DNA of 57,528 nt from Pseudomonadota bacterium (GTDB lineage Bacteria > Myxococcota_A > Polyangia > Polyangiales > JAFGIB01): contig JADGRE010000007.1 of assembly GCA_017881185.1 (NCBI GenBank), positions 1 through 57,528 of the forward strand, given 5' to 3'. A model generated the notes under the pieces. That model saw only the letters and a program-made list of their open reading frames with translations. It ran no database searches and was not told the origin of the DNA. The position numbers were made by a program, and so were the translations under genes. Shown here piece by piece: positions 1-8,992 of the stretch. Position 1 is the stretch's first letter; every line of letters begins with the position of its first letter.

Positions 1-254
1 GAGGTGATGGAGCCGCCGGGGCTGTTGATGTAGAGCGTGATCTCCTTGTCGGGATCTTCGCTGTCCAAGTACAGCAGCTGCGCGATGATGATGTTCGCGA
101 CGTCGTCGTTGATCTCGGTGCCGAGGAAGATGATGCGGTCGTTCAGCAGGCGGGAGAAGATGTCCCAGCTGCGCTCGCCGCGAGGAGTGCTCTCGACGAC
201 TTGCGGGTAGGGAATGAACGCCCTCGGTTCATCAATGCGTCGATCCACTTTCAT
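1..254 (-). CDS. clpP: ATP-dependent Clp protease proteolytic subunit ClpP (partial, N-terminal part)
   Basis: ClpP is the serine peptidase core that pairs with ClpX or ClpA for cytoplasmic proteolysis. About 84 N-terminal residues are visible; the rest runs off the left edge, so the catalytic Ser, His and Asp are not seen. The visible part has the family landmarks: a start followed by a PYPQVVE-like segment, [17 protein letters not shown], and the strand and glycine turn YINSPGG. The ATG overlaps the stop of tig in an ATGA junction, so the two are translationally coupled. The tig-clpP order is a classic arrangement. Identification is firm; only completeness is limited. Confidence 0.95.
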   Translation of the reverse strand, partial: MKVDRRIDEPRAFIPYPQVVESTPRGERSWDIFSRLLNDRIIFLGTEINDDVANIIIAQLLYLDSEDPDKEITLYINSPGGSIT

Positions 255-1558
255 TTCTTAGCCTCCTCGGGCGCTTTGGCAGCGCTCTGCGCAACGTCGG
301 TGATCGTAGCCCGTGACGCCAGATACTCAAGCAGCTTCTTTTCGAGAATCTGCAGCTCGAGGGTGCGCTTTTGCTCGCCTTGGTGCTCGGCGCGGACCTT
401 GGCCACGTGCTTGCCGCTGCGCTCTGCCAGCTCCTTGAGCTTGGCGTCGAAATCGGCGTCACTTACGCTGATGTTCTCGGCCTTGGCGATCGCCCCGAAG
501 AGCAAACCGGCGCGCACCTTGCGCTCGGCGCGCTCGCGAAACTCTTTGTGCATCTCTTCGGTGAAGGGCACCTGCTGTCCGAGCATGTACTGGATGCGCA
601 GATACTGCTCCAGGCTGGCGCGGGTCTCCTGGTCGATCATGCTGGGCGGCACCGGCACGGGATTCTTGTCGATGAGGCGCTCGACCAGCTGCTCGCGCAC
701 GAGTGAATCGCCGCGCTCCTTGGCGGTGGTCTCGAGGCGCTCGCGGATGCTCTTGCGCATGGCATCGAGTGAATCGAAGCCAAGGTCCTTGGCGAGCTCG
801 TCGTCGATGGCCGGCAAGACCTTCTCCTGCAGGCTCTTGACCGTTACGTGGAACGTGGCGCTCTTGCCGCGCAGCGCTTCGTAGCCGTAGTCGGCAGGGA
901 AGGTGAGTGTAATGTCTTTGTGTGCGCCAAGCTCGACGCCGGTGAGGCCGGCTTCGAGGTCGGGCAAAAGGCGGCCGTTGCCCAGCTCGATGCGACGGTC
1001 TTGGCCGCCCATCTCGGGCTTCGGCTCGCCGTCGATGTGGACCTCGAGGTCGACCGTGAGCGTGTCGCCAGCCTTCGCCGGACGCGCGGGCTCTGGCGCG
1101 ACCATCTCGGCGGTCTGCTCGCGCATGCGCTCGATCTCGGCCTGCACTGCGGCGTCGTCGACCTTGAGCACGGTGCGCTCGGCCAAGATACCGTCGGTGT
1201 CGACTTTGTCGATCTTCGGGCGCACTTCGATCTTGGCGGTGAACTTCAGGGCTTCGCCTTCGTTGATGGCCGGTGCTGTGAGCTCCTCGGCGTAGGCGAC
1301 CGGGTCGATCTTGTGCTCTTCGACGGCGTGGCCGAGGCCCTGGCGCACCAGCTCGGCGGCGACCTCGGAGCGGATCGACTTGCCCATCATGTTCTTGATG
1401 ACGTCACGCGGCGCCTTGCCCGGGCGGAAGCCGCGCACGCGCGCCTTGCGCTGCATCGTGCGGTAGGCGGCTTCGAGGTCTTCTTCGACCTTCTTCCAGG
1501 GCACTTCGACGGTGACCGAGACCAGGACTGGGCTCAATGTTTCGATCTGGGACTGCAT
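251..1558 (-). CDS. tig: Trigger factor, ribosome-associated chaperone and prolyl isomerase
   Basis: Trigger factor docks on ribosomal protein uL23 and shields nascent chains. The 435-residue length fits the family (about 430). The N-terminal ribosome-binding signature GFRPGKAP is at residues 43-50. An FKBP-like isomerase domain follows around residues 160-240 (for example [19 protein letters not shown]), then the helical C-terminal arms. The ATG at 1558 is preceded by GGAG nine bases upstream, which supports this start. It overlaps clpP by four bases and is probably co-transcribed with it from the promoter at 1603-1631. Confidence 0.97.
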   Translation of the reverse strand: MQSQIETLSPVLVSVTVEVPWKKVEEDLEAAYRTMQRKARVRGFRPGKAPRDVIKNMMGKSIRSEVAAELVRQGLGHAVEEHKIDPVAYAEELTAPAINEGEALKFTAKIEVRPKIDKVDTDGILAERTVLKVDDAAVQAEIERMREQTAEMVAPEPARPAKAGDTLTVDLEVHIDGEPKPEMGGQDRRIELGNGRLLPDLEAGLTGVELGAHKDITLTFPADYGYEALRGKSATFHVTVKSLQEKVLPAIDDELAKDLGFDSLDAMRKSIRERLETTAKERGDSLVREQLVERLIDKNPVPVPPSMIDQETRASLEQYLRIQYMLGQQVPFTEEMHKEFRERAERKVRAGLLFGAIAKAENISVSDADFDAKLKELAERSGKHVAKVRAEHQGEQKRTLELQILEKKLLEYLASRATITDVAQSAAKAPEEAKK

Positions 1559-1602
1559 GGCGAGCGTCTCCGTGAGCAGGCGTGCCCTAAAATGAGAGGC
1601 GT

Positions 1603-1627
1603 GTTCTAGTGCCAGCCCCGAGCAGGG

Positions 1628-1631
<4 letters not shown>
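1603..1631 (-). promoter_or_regulatory. Putative sigma-70 promoter of tig-clpP
   Basis: On the minus strand TTGACC (1631-1626) is separated by 17 bases from TAGAAC (1608-1603). This is a good housekeeping -35/-10 pair. The predicted start near 1596 leaves a leader of roughly 38 bases before tig. The -35 box overlaps the stop codon of the upstream deaminase gene. Inferred from sequence only. Confidence 0.5.
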
Positions 1632-2092
<461 letters not shown>

Positions 2093-2125
2093 GACCGGGA
2101 GTAAAGCACCTGGGTGTGCGCTGCA

Positions 2126-3553
2126 TCAATGCGCGGCAGGGGGGGCACCGCCGGAAGCGGCCAGCCCAGCCTCGGAAAAGCCGGCTTTCAGCTGCGCGCG
2201 AACGGGGTCGGGGAGATCGCGCAGAATCAACACCGAGTGTCCCGCGCGCAGCACCTCGGAGCGTGCGCGCAGGGCCGGTTCGCTGGCCTCTCGCACACGT
2301 TCGGCGGCGGCGGCAGCGGCTTCGGCGGCATGCTCACCGTCCCAGCGCGTCAGCCACACCACGCCGGGTGAGGCGTGGTCTGTTTCGTAGACGCGCAGGC
2401 GATCACCGGTCCAGCCCGCTGCGAGCTTGCGACCTTCGTCTTCGCTCTTGCCCTGGCCGAGGTACACGGAGAGCTCGAGCTCTCCGAGCGTGTCCTCGTG
2501 CAGCTCGCGGTAGCCGGCTGCGGCGAGCGCCGGCAACGCAGGCAAGGACAGGTGCGCAGCGGCTTCGGTGCGTGCGAACTGTTCCGGGTGCAGCACTTGG
2601 CGGGTGGAGGTCGGCGGCGTCAGATGCGTCTGGTTGACCGCGGCCCAGCCGCCTTCGCCGTGCAGGCTTGCGCAAAACGCCAGCCCGTCGAAGTAGGGGC
2701 TCAAGAGCGGGATGCGAATGATGGCGGGCGCTTTCTCCAGCTCGGTCCCGGTCAGCGGCGAGCGCCGAATGACCTCCGAGAACGACCGCACCTGTGCCGG
2801 ATTGCCTGTCAGCTGGTGCAGCGGGATGCCCTGTTTCTCTTCGGCGTAGCCGATCATGGCGAGCGTGGCATCGCCCTCGACCAGCGCATGGAAGGCATTC
2901 TCGGCGTCGGTGTCGCGCTCGTCGTGGATGTGCGCAGACAGACCCAGGTTCTGGTCTTGCAGCGCGTGCACCAGCTCGTGCACCAGCACCATGCGCGCTT
3001 CGCTCACGTCGCCGGCGGAATCATCGCGATCTTCCTGCGCGAAGCCACGCATCACGTCGTCGCGTACGCACAGGCGCTTGGCGTCGTCGTCGTAGTAGCC
3101 CACGATCTGCTCGCGCATCACGCGCACCAGAATGCCGTGCACGTCGAGGTCGAGCGGCAAGAGGCCGAGTGCCGTGTAGACCAGTGCCGAGCGCTTGAGG
3201 TCGGCGTCTTCCTTCGCGATCTGATGCTCGACGTAGTCTGCGATGCGCTCTTGGTCTTGCACCGCCACGGGCACGGCGCGCTTGAAGTGCAGCTCCCGCA
3301 CGCGTTCGGCGGAGCTCATCAGCTCGGCAATCACGTGCGCTTCACGCGATGTGGGCTCGCGACTGAGGCCGCGCGCCGGTGCTTTGCCTTGCGCGGGCGT
3401 GCCGGCCTGAACAGTGCCGAGGTCGCCGGCACCTGGAATCACTTCGTGGAGGTTGTCGGGCGGCGCCGCGGCGTGTGTGCCGGCACAGGCGGCAAGCACG
3501 CACAGGCATGACAGCAGCAACGGCGAGAGCAACGAAGCGCGCAGTGTCTTCAT
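2126..3553 (-). CDS. Predicted lipoprotein with HExxH gluzincin-like motif, uncharacterised
   Basis: This 475-residue protein begins with a lipoprotein signal (hydrophobic residues 6-19, lipobox LAAC with Cys23). In the middle it has VHELVHALQDQ, with zinc-binding HELVH at 192-196, followed 30 residues later by ALVEGDA with Glu226 in the place of a third ligand. That HExxH...E arrangement is typical of gluzincin-like peptidases. No named family is recognised with certainty. The start overlaps the stop of the RNase J gene by four bases (ATGA), so expression is probably coupled. A membrane-anchored periplasmic protease is the natural guess, but substrate and activity are unknown. Confidence 0.7.
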   Translation of the reverse strand: MKTLRASLLSPLLLSCLCVLAACAGTHAAAPPDNLHEVIPGAGDLGTVQAGTPAQGKAPARGLSREPTSREAHVIAELMSSAERVRELHFKRAVPVAVQDQERIADYVEHQIAKEDADLKRSALVYTALGLLPLDLDVHGILVRVMREQIVGYYDDDAKRLCVRDDVMRGFAQEDRDDSAGDVSEARMVLVHELVHALQDQNLGLSAHIHDERDTDAENAFHALVEGDATLAMIGYAEEKQGIPLHQLTGNPAQVRSFSEVIRRSPLTGTELEKAPAIIRIPLLSPYFDGLAFCASLHGEGGWAAVNQTHLTPPTSTRQVLHPEQFARTEAAAHLSLPALPALAAAGYRELHEDTLGELELSVYLGQGKSEDEGRKLAAGWTGDRLRVYETDHASPGVVWLTRWDGEHAAEAAAAAAERVREASEPALRARSEVLRAGHSVLILRDLPDPVRAQLKAGFSEAGLAASGGAPPAAH

Positions 3554-5193
3554 GCACTGCGTCCTGTGACGACGCAGTGGGTGAGCGGCCTGAAGCCCAG
3601 CTCGTCGCGGAACATGCGTCGCGCGACGCGACAGGCCACCTCGCGCAATGCTTCGTCGGTGGTCGGTAGCGGCAGCAGGTCGGTGGCGCGTTGCACTTCG
3701 GCACAGACCTCGTCGAGCAGGTCGCGCTCTTCGTCTTCCCAGACCACGCCGCGCGTCAGAATGCGTGGCCGCCCGCGCAACGCGCCTGCATCGTCGACGT
3801 CGAGCGTCAACATCACGAGGCCGACCTCGGACATGAGCACGCGGTCGCGCAGCACCACCTCGGCCAGCTCGTTGCCCGCTTGCACGTGTACGCGGCCAGA
3901 CTCCACATGCCGCGCCACGCGCATGCCGTCGTCGTCCAGCTCGAGCACCGCGCCGTTTTCGATCACGGTTACTTCGGGCACACCCAGCTCTCGCGCCAGC
4001 TCGGCGTGGCGCTTCAAGTGGTGGAAGGTGCCGTGCACCGGCACGAACGAGCGCGGCTGCACTAGCTTGATCAGCTGAGTTTGTTCGTCGCGACAGGCGT
4101 GGCCGCTCACGTGCAGCTGTGGGTCGTCGTAGCGCTGCACCACGCGCACGCCCAGCCGCTCGAGGTCACTCACCATCGCGTGCACTGAGCGCTCGCGGCC
4201 AGGGATCATGCGCGCTGACAAGAGCACCGTGTCGTCGGGGGCAAGCTTGAGCTGGTGGTGGGTGCCGGCGGCGATGCGTGCGAGCGCCGCTCGGGCTTCG
4301 GCCTGCGAGCCCGTTGCCAGCACGAGCAGATCGCCGCGAGGCACCGCTTGCGCCATCTCGGGCGAGATGTACGTGGGCAGTGGCTTGGGCAAGAGGCCGA
4401 GCTTCTCGGCGATGCGCGCATGCGTTTGCAGCGAGCGCCCGAGCAGCAAGGTGTGCCTGCCGCAGTCGCGCGCCAGCTTCAGCACGGCGGCGAGCCGGTG
4501 CACGTTGGATCCGAACATCGACACCACGATGCGCTGCGGAGCGGCCTTGATATGGCGCTCCAGGGCTTTCGCCACGCTGGCTTCGCCGCCCGCGACGCCC
4601 GCGACGTCGACGTTGGTGGAGTCACTCAGCAACAGGCGCACGCCATCGCGCCCGACGGCCTGCACGAAGTCGAGGTCGAAGTACTCCTCATCCGGTGGCG
4701 CCGGGTCGATCTTGAAGTCGCCCGAATGCACCACCGTGCCTGCTGCGGAGCGCAGCACCAGGCCCGTGGAATCCGGGATGGAATGCGTGACGCGGTAGGG
4801 CTCCACCTCGAAGTCGCCCAGTTGCAGTCGCTCGCGCGGCTTGATGGGCAGTAGGCGAGGTGGCTTGTCGAAAGTGAACTCGGCCAGGCGTTCGCGCGCC
4901 AGTGCGAGCGCGTACTCGGGGCCATAGACTGGGACATCGAGGTCCTGCAGCAAGTACGGCAGCGCGCCGATGTGATCTTCGTGACCGTGGGTGATCAACA
5001 CCGCCTTCACGCGCTCGCGATGCTCGAGCAGGTAGGCGAACTCCGGGTGGATGATATCGACGCCGGGCTCCGAGTCCGGGAAGGTCACGCCGCAATCGAT
5101 GACCAAGATCGTGTTGGCGTACTCGACCGCGAGGCAATTCATGCCGACCTCGCCGAGGCCGCCCAGAGGCACGATGCGTAGCGGCGAATTCAT
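3550..5193 (-). CDS. rnj: Ribonuclease J (metallo-beta-lactamase/beta-CASP exo- and endoribonuclease)
   Basis: RNase J degrades and matures RNA in the cytoplasm, with 5'-to-3' exonuclease and endonuclease activity. The metallo-beta-lactamase motif HxHxDH is HGHEDH at residues 69-74, and the N-terminal fingerprint PLGGLGEVGMNC is present. A beta-CASP domain and the C-terminal domain follow. The size of 547 residues is normal for the family. ATG at 5193 is chosen because the protein then begins MNSPLRIVPLGG, as in homologues; an in-frame GTG at 5199 would add two residues. It overlaps the downstream lipoprotein gene. Confidence 0.93.
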   Translation of the reverse strand: MNSPLRIVPLGGLGEVGMNCLAVEYANTILVIDCGVTFPDSEPGVDIIHPEFAYLLEHRERVKAVLITHGHEDHIGALPYLLQDLDVPVYGPEYALALARERLAEFTFDKPPRLLPIKPRERLQLGDFEVEPYRVTHSIPDSTGLVLRSAAGTVVHSGDFKIDPAPPDEEYFDLDFVQAVGRDGVRLLLSDSTNVDVAGVAGGEASVAKALERHIKAAPQRIVVSMFGSNVHRLAAVLKLARDCGRHTLLLGRSLQTHARIAEKLGLLPKPLPTYISPEMAQAVPRGDLLVLATGSQAEARAALARIAAGTHHQLKLAPDDTVLLSARMIPGRERSVHAMVSDLERLGVRVVQRYDDPQLHVSGHACRDEQTQLIKLVQPRSFVPVHGTFHHLKRHAELARELGVPEVTVIENGAVLELDDDGMRVARHVESGRVHVQAGNELAEVVLRDRVLMSEVGLVMLTLDVDDAGALRGRPRILTRGVVWEDEERDLLDEVCAEVQRATDLLPLPTTDEALREVACRVARRMFRDELGFRPLTHCVVTGRSA

Positions 5194-5339
5194 GCGCACT
5201 CACTTGCAGTGCCGGCCTGCGCGAGTCAAGAGCGGAAGGTCGTCGCGCGCGCTTTGGGCATTTGACCGGCTCTTTCCGGGCGTGTTACCCAGCGCAGCGT
5301 CTTACGCCAGGCAGGGTCAACCCCATGCGGAGCTAGTCC

Positions 5340-7499
5340 ATGCGTCTGTCTTTCGTCCCGTGTGTTACGTGTTTCTGGTGCCTGGTCGTTGTGGGTGGCG
5401 CTCAACTGGTGTCGACCGCGGCGGCGCAGGACGCGCAGAACCCAGGTGCAGCAGGGGCCAAGGGCAAGGCGGCAGCTGCCGCGCCGAAGGCGGCGAGCAC
5501 ACCCGCACCGGCGGCTGCGCCTGCGACGCCTGCAGCGAGCCCGACGCCCGCGACGAGCGCGGCGCCTGCGGCGAACCCGACGCCTGCGCCCGACGCGGCG
5601 CCTTCCAGCGCTGCGCCGGCTGCGTCCGCTGCAGCACCGAGCGCGCCGAGTGAGCCCGCGCCGACTTCGAGCGCTGCTGCGTCCGCGACTGGCGATGCAT
5701 CTGCGGCCGCCGAGTCGCAGTCGGCCACGCCAGCTGCCACGCCGGTGTCTGCATCCGCGAGCCCGTCCGTGTCGCCCGAAGCGGTGCTGCCCGCAGCAAC
5801 CACGGTTCCCAGCCCCGGCGAGCTCGGCGACCGTCTGGTCGGTGACTTGTCACAGGCGAACGAGCCCAAAGACGCCTGGACCGCACCGACGCCCGTGCTC
5901 ACGCTGCACGGCTACCTGCGCGTGCGCGGCGAGCTCATGGACAAGTTCTGGCTCGGTCGCATCCCGACGGCCACCTACTACAACAACAACGTCGGCACCT
6001 CGCCCGGGCTCAACTTGGCGGGGCTCGGTCCCGATCCGTTCACGCGCTTTCGCCCGCTAGAGCACCTCAACCCGCAGACCGATTGCGGCAGCGCGGGCAC
6101 GACCACCGACTACGTCGGCACCGGCAAAGGCTCACAGACGGTGTGCTCCGTCGACACGCTGCAGTTCGCCAACATGCGCTTCCGCCTGTCGCCGCAGTTG
6201 AACGTGAGCGAAGACGTGCGCGTGAAGGCCACCTTCGACGTGTTCGACAACTTCGTGCTCGGCCAGGGCCCGCAGAGCTACTACGGCACCGGCGGTCTGA
6301 ATACCACGGGCATGCGCGCCGTGGGCACCGCGTTCGCGTCGACCGATGCGCCCACGAGCCAAACCATCGTCGCGCGCCGCGCCTGGGCCGAAGTCCGCAA
6401 CCGCGATCTGGGCGAGTTGCGCTTCGGCATCATGCCGCAGCAGTGGGGCTTGGGCATGATGTACAACGAGGGCAACGGCCTCGACCAAGACTACTCGACG
6501 GACCTCGGTCGCGTGATGGGCATCACCAAGGTCGCCGGCTTCTACCTCACCGGTTCGTACGACTTCCTGTCCGAGGGCATGCTGGGCAGCAAGAACGGCC
6601 AGTACTTGCCCGATTGGGATGGCTCGCAGGTCGACGACGTCGATCAGTTCTCGTTCTCCGTTGCGCGCCGCGTGCCCGACGAAGAGCCCGAGACCGTGCT
6701 GCAACGTGGCGACATGACCATCTACGGTGGTCTGCACTTCACCATGCGTCACCAGGGCTCGGTGCTGAACCCCGTCAGCAACACCAATCCCACCGTCACC
6801 TTCACCACGCTCAACGCCACCATGTACACGCCCGACGTCTGGGGTCAGCTGCGTTACCGCGGCCTGCGCCTAGAGCTGGAAGGCGCGTGGGTGGCCGGCC
6901 ACATGCACAACCTCAGCACCGGTGGCACCTACGTCATCGAGCAGGGTGGCGCCGTGCTCGAGAGCGAGCTGCGTGCGCTCAACAAGAAGCTCGGCATCTA
7001 CTTCTACACGGGCGTCGCCAGCGGTGACTCCAACGTCGAGGGCTTGTCCTCCGACGCGAACTACGTCGACCAGCTCGGCAACGGTCGCCGCGACGATCGC
7101 ACCATCTCCACCTTCCGCTTCAACCCGAGCTACCGCGTCGACACGATCTTGTGGCGCAGCATCATGCGTCAGGTGACGGGCGCGTATTACTTCCGCCCGG
7201 GCGTCAGCTACGACTTCGTGAAGGACGACTTCGGGCAGCTCTTCGGTGCACGTCTCGACGTGATCTGGAGCCGCGCAGCCACCTTCATGCAGACGCCGGG
7301 CAACGCCTCGGATCTGGGCGTCGAGCTCAACGCCCAAGTGTACTGGCGTAGCGACGACGGCCCCGGCCACGACGACGGCTACCACGCCGCGCTGCAATAC
7401 GGCGTGCTCTTCCCCATGCGCGGCCTCGGCTACTACAACGCCGACAAGGGCCTTGACACCGCGCAGTCGGTGCGTCTGCTCTTGGGCGTCGTGTTCTGA
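5340..7499 (+). CDS. Secreted outer-membrane beta-barrel-like protein (resembles TIGR04551), Ala/Pro-rich N terminus
   Basis: The 719-residue protein starts with a signal peptide (cleavage after about residue 29, STAAA-Q). An Ala/Pro/Ser-rich low-complexity stretch of about 120 residues follows, then a C-terminal region of about 540 residues full of alternating aromatic and polar strands (for example LRFGIMPQQWGLGMMYNEG), ending in the aromatic-terminated LLGVVF expected of outer-membrane barrels. The pattern recalls TIGR04551, a myxobacterial family of unknown function; this is from memory. A GGAG eight bases upstream supports the start. A weak promoter (TTGACC at 5262) may lie in the divergent gap with rnj. 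Confidence 0.7.
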   Translation: MRLSFVPCVTCFWCLVVVGGAQLVSTAAAQDAQNPGAAGAKGKAAAAAPKAASTPAPAAAPATPAASPTPATSAAPAANPTPAPDAAPSSAAPAASAAAPSAPSEPAPTSSAAASATGDASAAAESQSATPAATPVSASASPSVSPEAVLPAATTVPSPGELGDRLVGDLSQANEPKDAWTAPTPVLTLHGYLRVRGELMDKFWLGRIPTATYYNNNVGTSPGLNLAGLGPDPFTRFRPLEHLNPQTDCGSAGTTTDYVGTGKGSQTVCSVDTLQFANMRFRLSPQLNVSEDVRVKATFDVFDNFVLGQGPQSYYGTGGLNTTGMRAVGTAFASTDAPTSQTIVARRAWAEVRNRDLGELRFGIMPQQWGLGMMYNEGNGLDQDYSTDLGRVMGITKVAGFYLTGSYDFLSEGMLGSKNGQYLPDWDGSQVDDVDQFSFSVARRVPDEEPETVLQRGDMTIYGGLHFTMRHQGSVLNPVSNTNPTVTFTTLNATMYTPDVWGQLRYRGLRLELEGAWVAGHMHNLSTGGTYVIEQGGAVLESELRALNKKLGIYFYTGVASGDSNVEGLSSDANYVDQLGNGRRDDRTISTFRFNPSYRVDTILWRSIMRQVTGAYYFRPGVSYDFVKDDFGQLFGARLDVIWSRAATFMQTPGNASDLGVELNAQVYWRSDDGPGHDDGYHAALQYGVLFPMRGLGYYNADKGLDTAQSVRLLLGVVF

Positions 7500-7592
7500 G
7501 ACGCGACGAGCTTCGCGTTCACGTCCGCGTTATCTTCGGCATGTTCGCCCTGGCGCTAGCAACTGCGTCGCTGGCGCGACGATGAGAGGCAC

Positions 7593-8960
7593 GTGGCCAA
7601 AGCCGCCAAGACCATCTACGAGTGCACCGCGTGCGGCGCGACCAGCCCGAAGTGGCTTGGGCGCTGCACCAACTGCGGCGGCTGGAGCACGCTGGAGGAG
7701 ACACGCTTCACGGCTCCCAGCGCACGCGCGTTGGGCAGCGAGCTGCGCGGCGCCGAGCGGCCCGTCGCGCTGATCGACGTCGACCCGGACGCCGCAGAGC
7801 GCTTCTCCACGGGGTTTGCGGAGCTCGACCGTGTGCTCGGCGGTGGCGCGGTCCGCGGTGGGGTCACGCTGCTCGGTGGCGATCCTGGCATCGGCAAGTC
7901 CACGCTGCTCATGCAAGCGCTCGCAGGCATGGCAGCCAACGGTCTGCGCGCGCTGTACGTCACCGCGGAAGAGTCCGCTGCACAAGTGGCGCTGCGTGCG
8001 CGACGCCTCGGCATGAGCGGTGACGTCATGGTGCTGGCCACGACCAACCTGGAAGACGTGAGCGCCGCGCTCACCGATCAGCGCTTCGACGTGGCGGTCA
8101 TCGACTCCATCCAGACCGTGCGCAGCAACGAGCTCGAGTCGGCCGCGGGCAGCGTGGCGCAGCTGCGCGAGGTCGCATCGCGCCTCACCGCGCTCGCCAA
8201 GCGCGCGGGGCCTTCGCTCTTTTTGATCGGCCACGTCACCAAAGACGGCTCGCTTGCCGGTCCGAAGGTGCTCGAGCACCTGGTCGACACCGTGCTGGCC
8301 TTCGAGGGCGACCCCACGCACGCGTACCGCATCGTGCGTGCCACCAAGAACCGCTTCGGCCCGGCGCAGGAGATGGGCGTGTTCGAGATGGTGCGCGAAG
8401 GTCTGCGCGAGGTCGCCGACGCCAGCTCCATCTTCATCGCCGAGCGCCCGCTGCGCGCGCCCGGTTCGGTGGTGGTGCCCACGGCGCAAGGCAACCGCCC
8501 GCTCATGGTCGAGGTGCAAGCACTGGTTGCTCCCGCGCTCTACGGTGCGCCGCGTCGCGTGGTGAGCGGCCTCGACGCCAACCGTTTGGCAGTGTTGCTC
8601 GCGGTGGTGCAACGCAAGGGCGGCATCCAGGTGCTGGATCAAGACGTGTTCGCGAGCGTGGCAGGTGGCGCGCGCGTCGACGAACCGGCGGTGGACCTCG
8701 CGTTGTGCGCAGCAGTGGTTTCCAGCTTACGCAATCGTCCGGTGGCGACCGACACCGTGGTCTTCGGCGAGGTCGGCTTAGCCGGTGAGGTGCGGGCGGT
8801 GACGCGCCCTGCCGTGCGCTTGCGCGAGGCGCAGAAGCTCGGCTTTGCGCGCGCAGTGCTGCCCAAAGCGAGCTTCGCCCAGCTCAGCGTCGAGGAGCGC
8901 GCCGGCCTGACGCTGGTCGCCGTTGCCGATCTCGACCAAGCGCTCGAAGCGCTGTTCTGA
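7593..8960 (+). CDS. radA: DNA repair protein RadA/Sms
   Basis: RadA is a RecA-like ATPase and branch-migration helicase in recombinational repair. The 455-residue protein has all its modules. A four-cysteine zinc finger lies at residues 11-28 (CTACG...CTNCGG). Walker A is GDPGIGKST near 96-104. The RadA-specific KNRFG motif is at 252-256. A Lon-protease-like C-terminal domain follows. The start is GTG at 7593, with GAGAGG just upstream. It stands alone on the plus strand after the beta-barrel gene and converges on the zincin gene at 8993. Confidence 0.97.
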   Translation: MAKAAKTIYECTACGATSPKWLGRCTNCGGWSTLEETRFTAPSARALGSELRGAERPVALIDVDPDAAERFSTGFAELDRVLGGGAVRGGVTLLGGDPGIGKSTLLMQALAGMAANGLRALYVTAEESAAQVALRARRLGMSGDVMVLATTNLEDVSAALTDQRFDVAVIDSIQTVRSNELESAAGSVAQLREVASRLTALAKRAGPSLFLIGHVTKDGSLAGPKVLEHLVDTVLAFEGDPTHAYRIVRATKNRFGPAQEMGVFEMVREGLREVADASSIFIAERPLRAPGSVVVPTAQGNRPLMVEVQALVAPALYGAPRRVVSGLDANRLAVLLAVVQRKGGIQVLDQDVFASVAGGARVDEPAVDLALCAAVVSSLRNRPVATDTVVFGEVGLAGEVRAVTRPAVRLREAQKLGFARAVLPKASFAQLSVEERAGLTLVAVADLDQALEALF

Positions 8961-8992
8961 GCGAGCAGTGTTTGCAGCCTGTGGTGTGCCGG

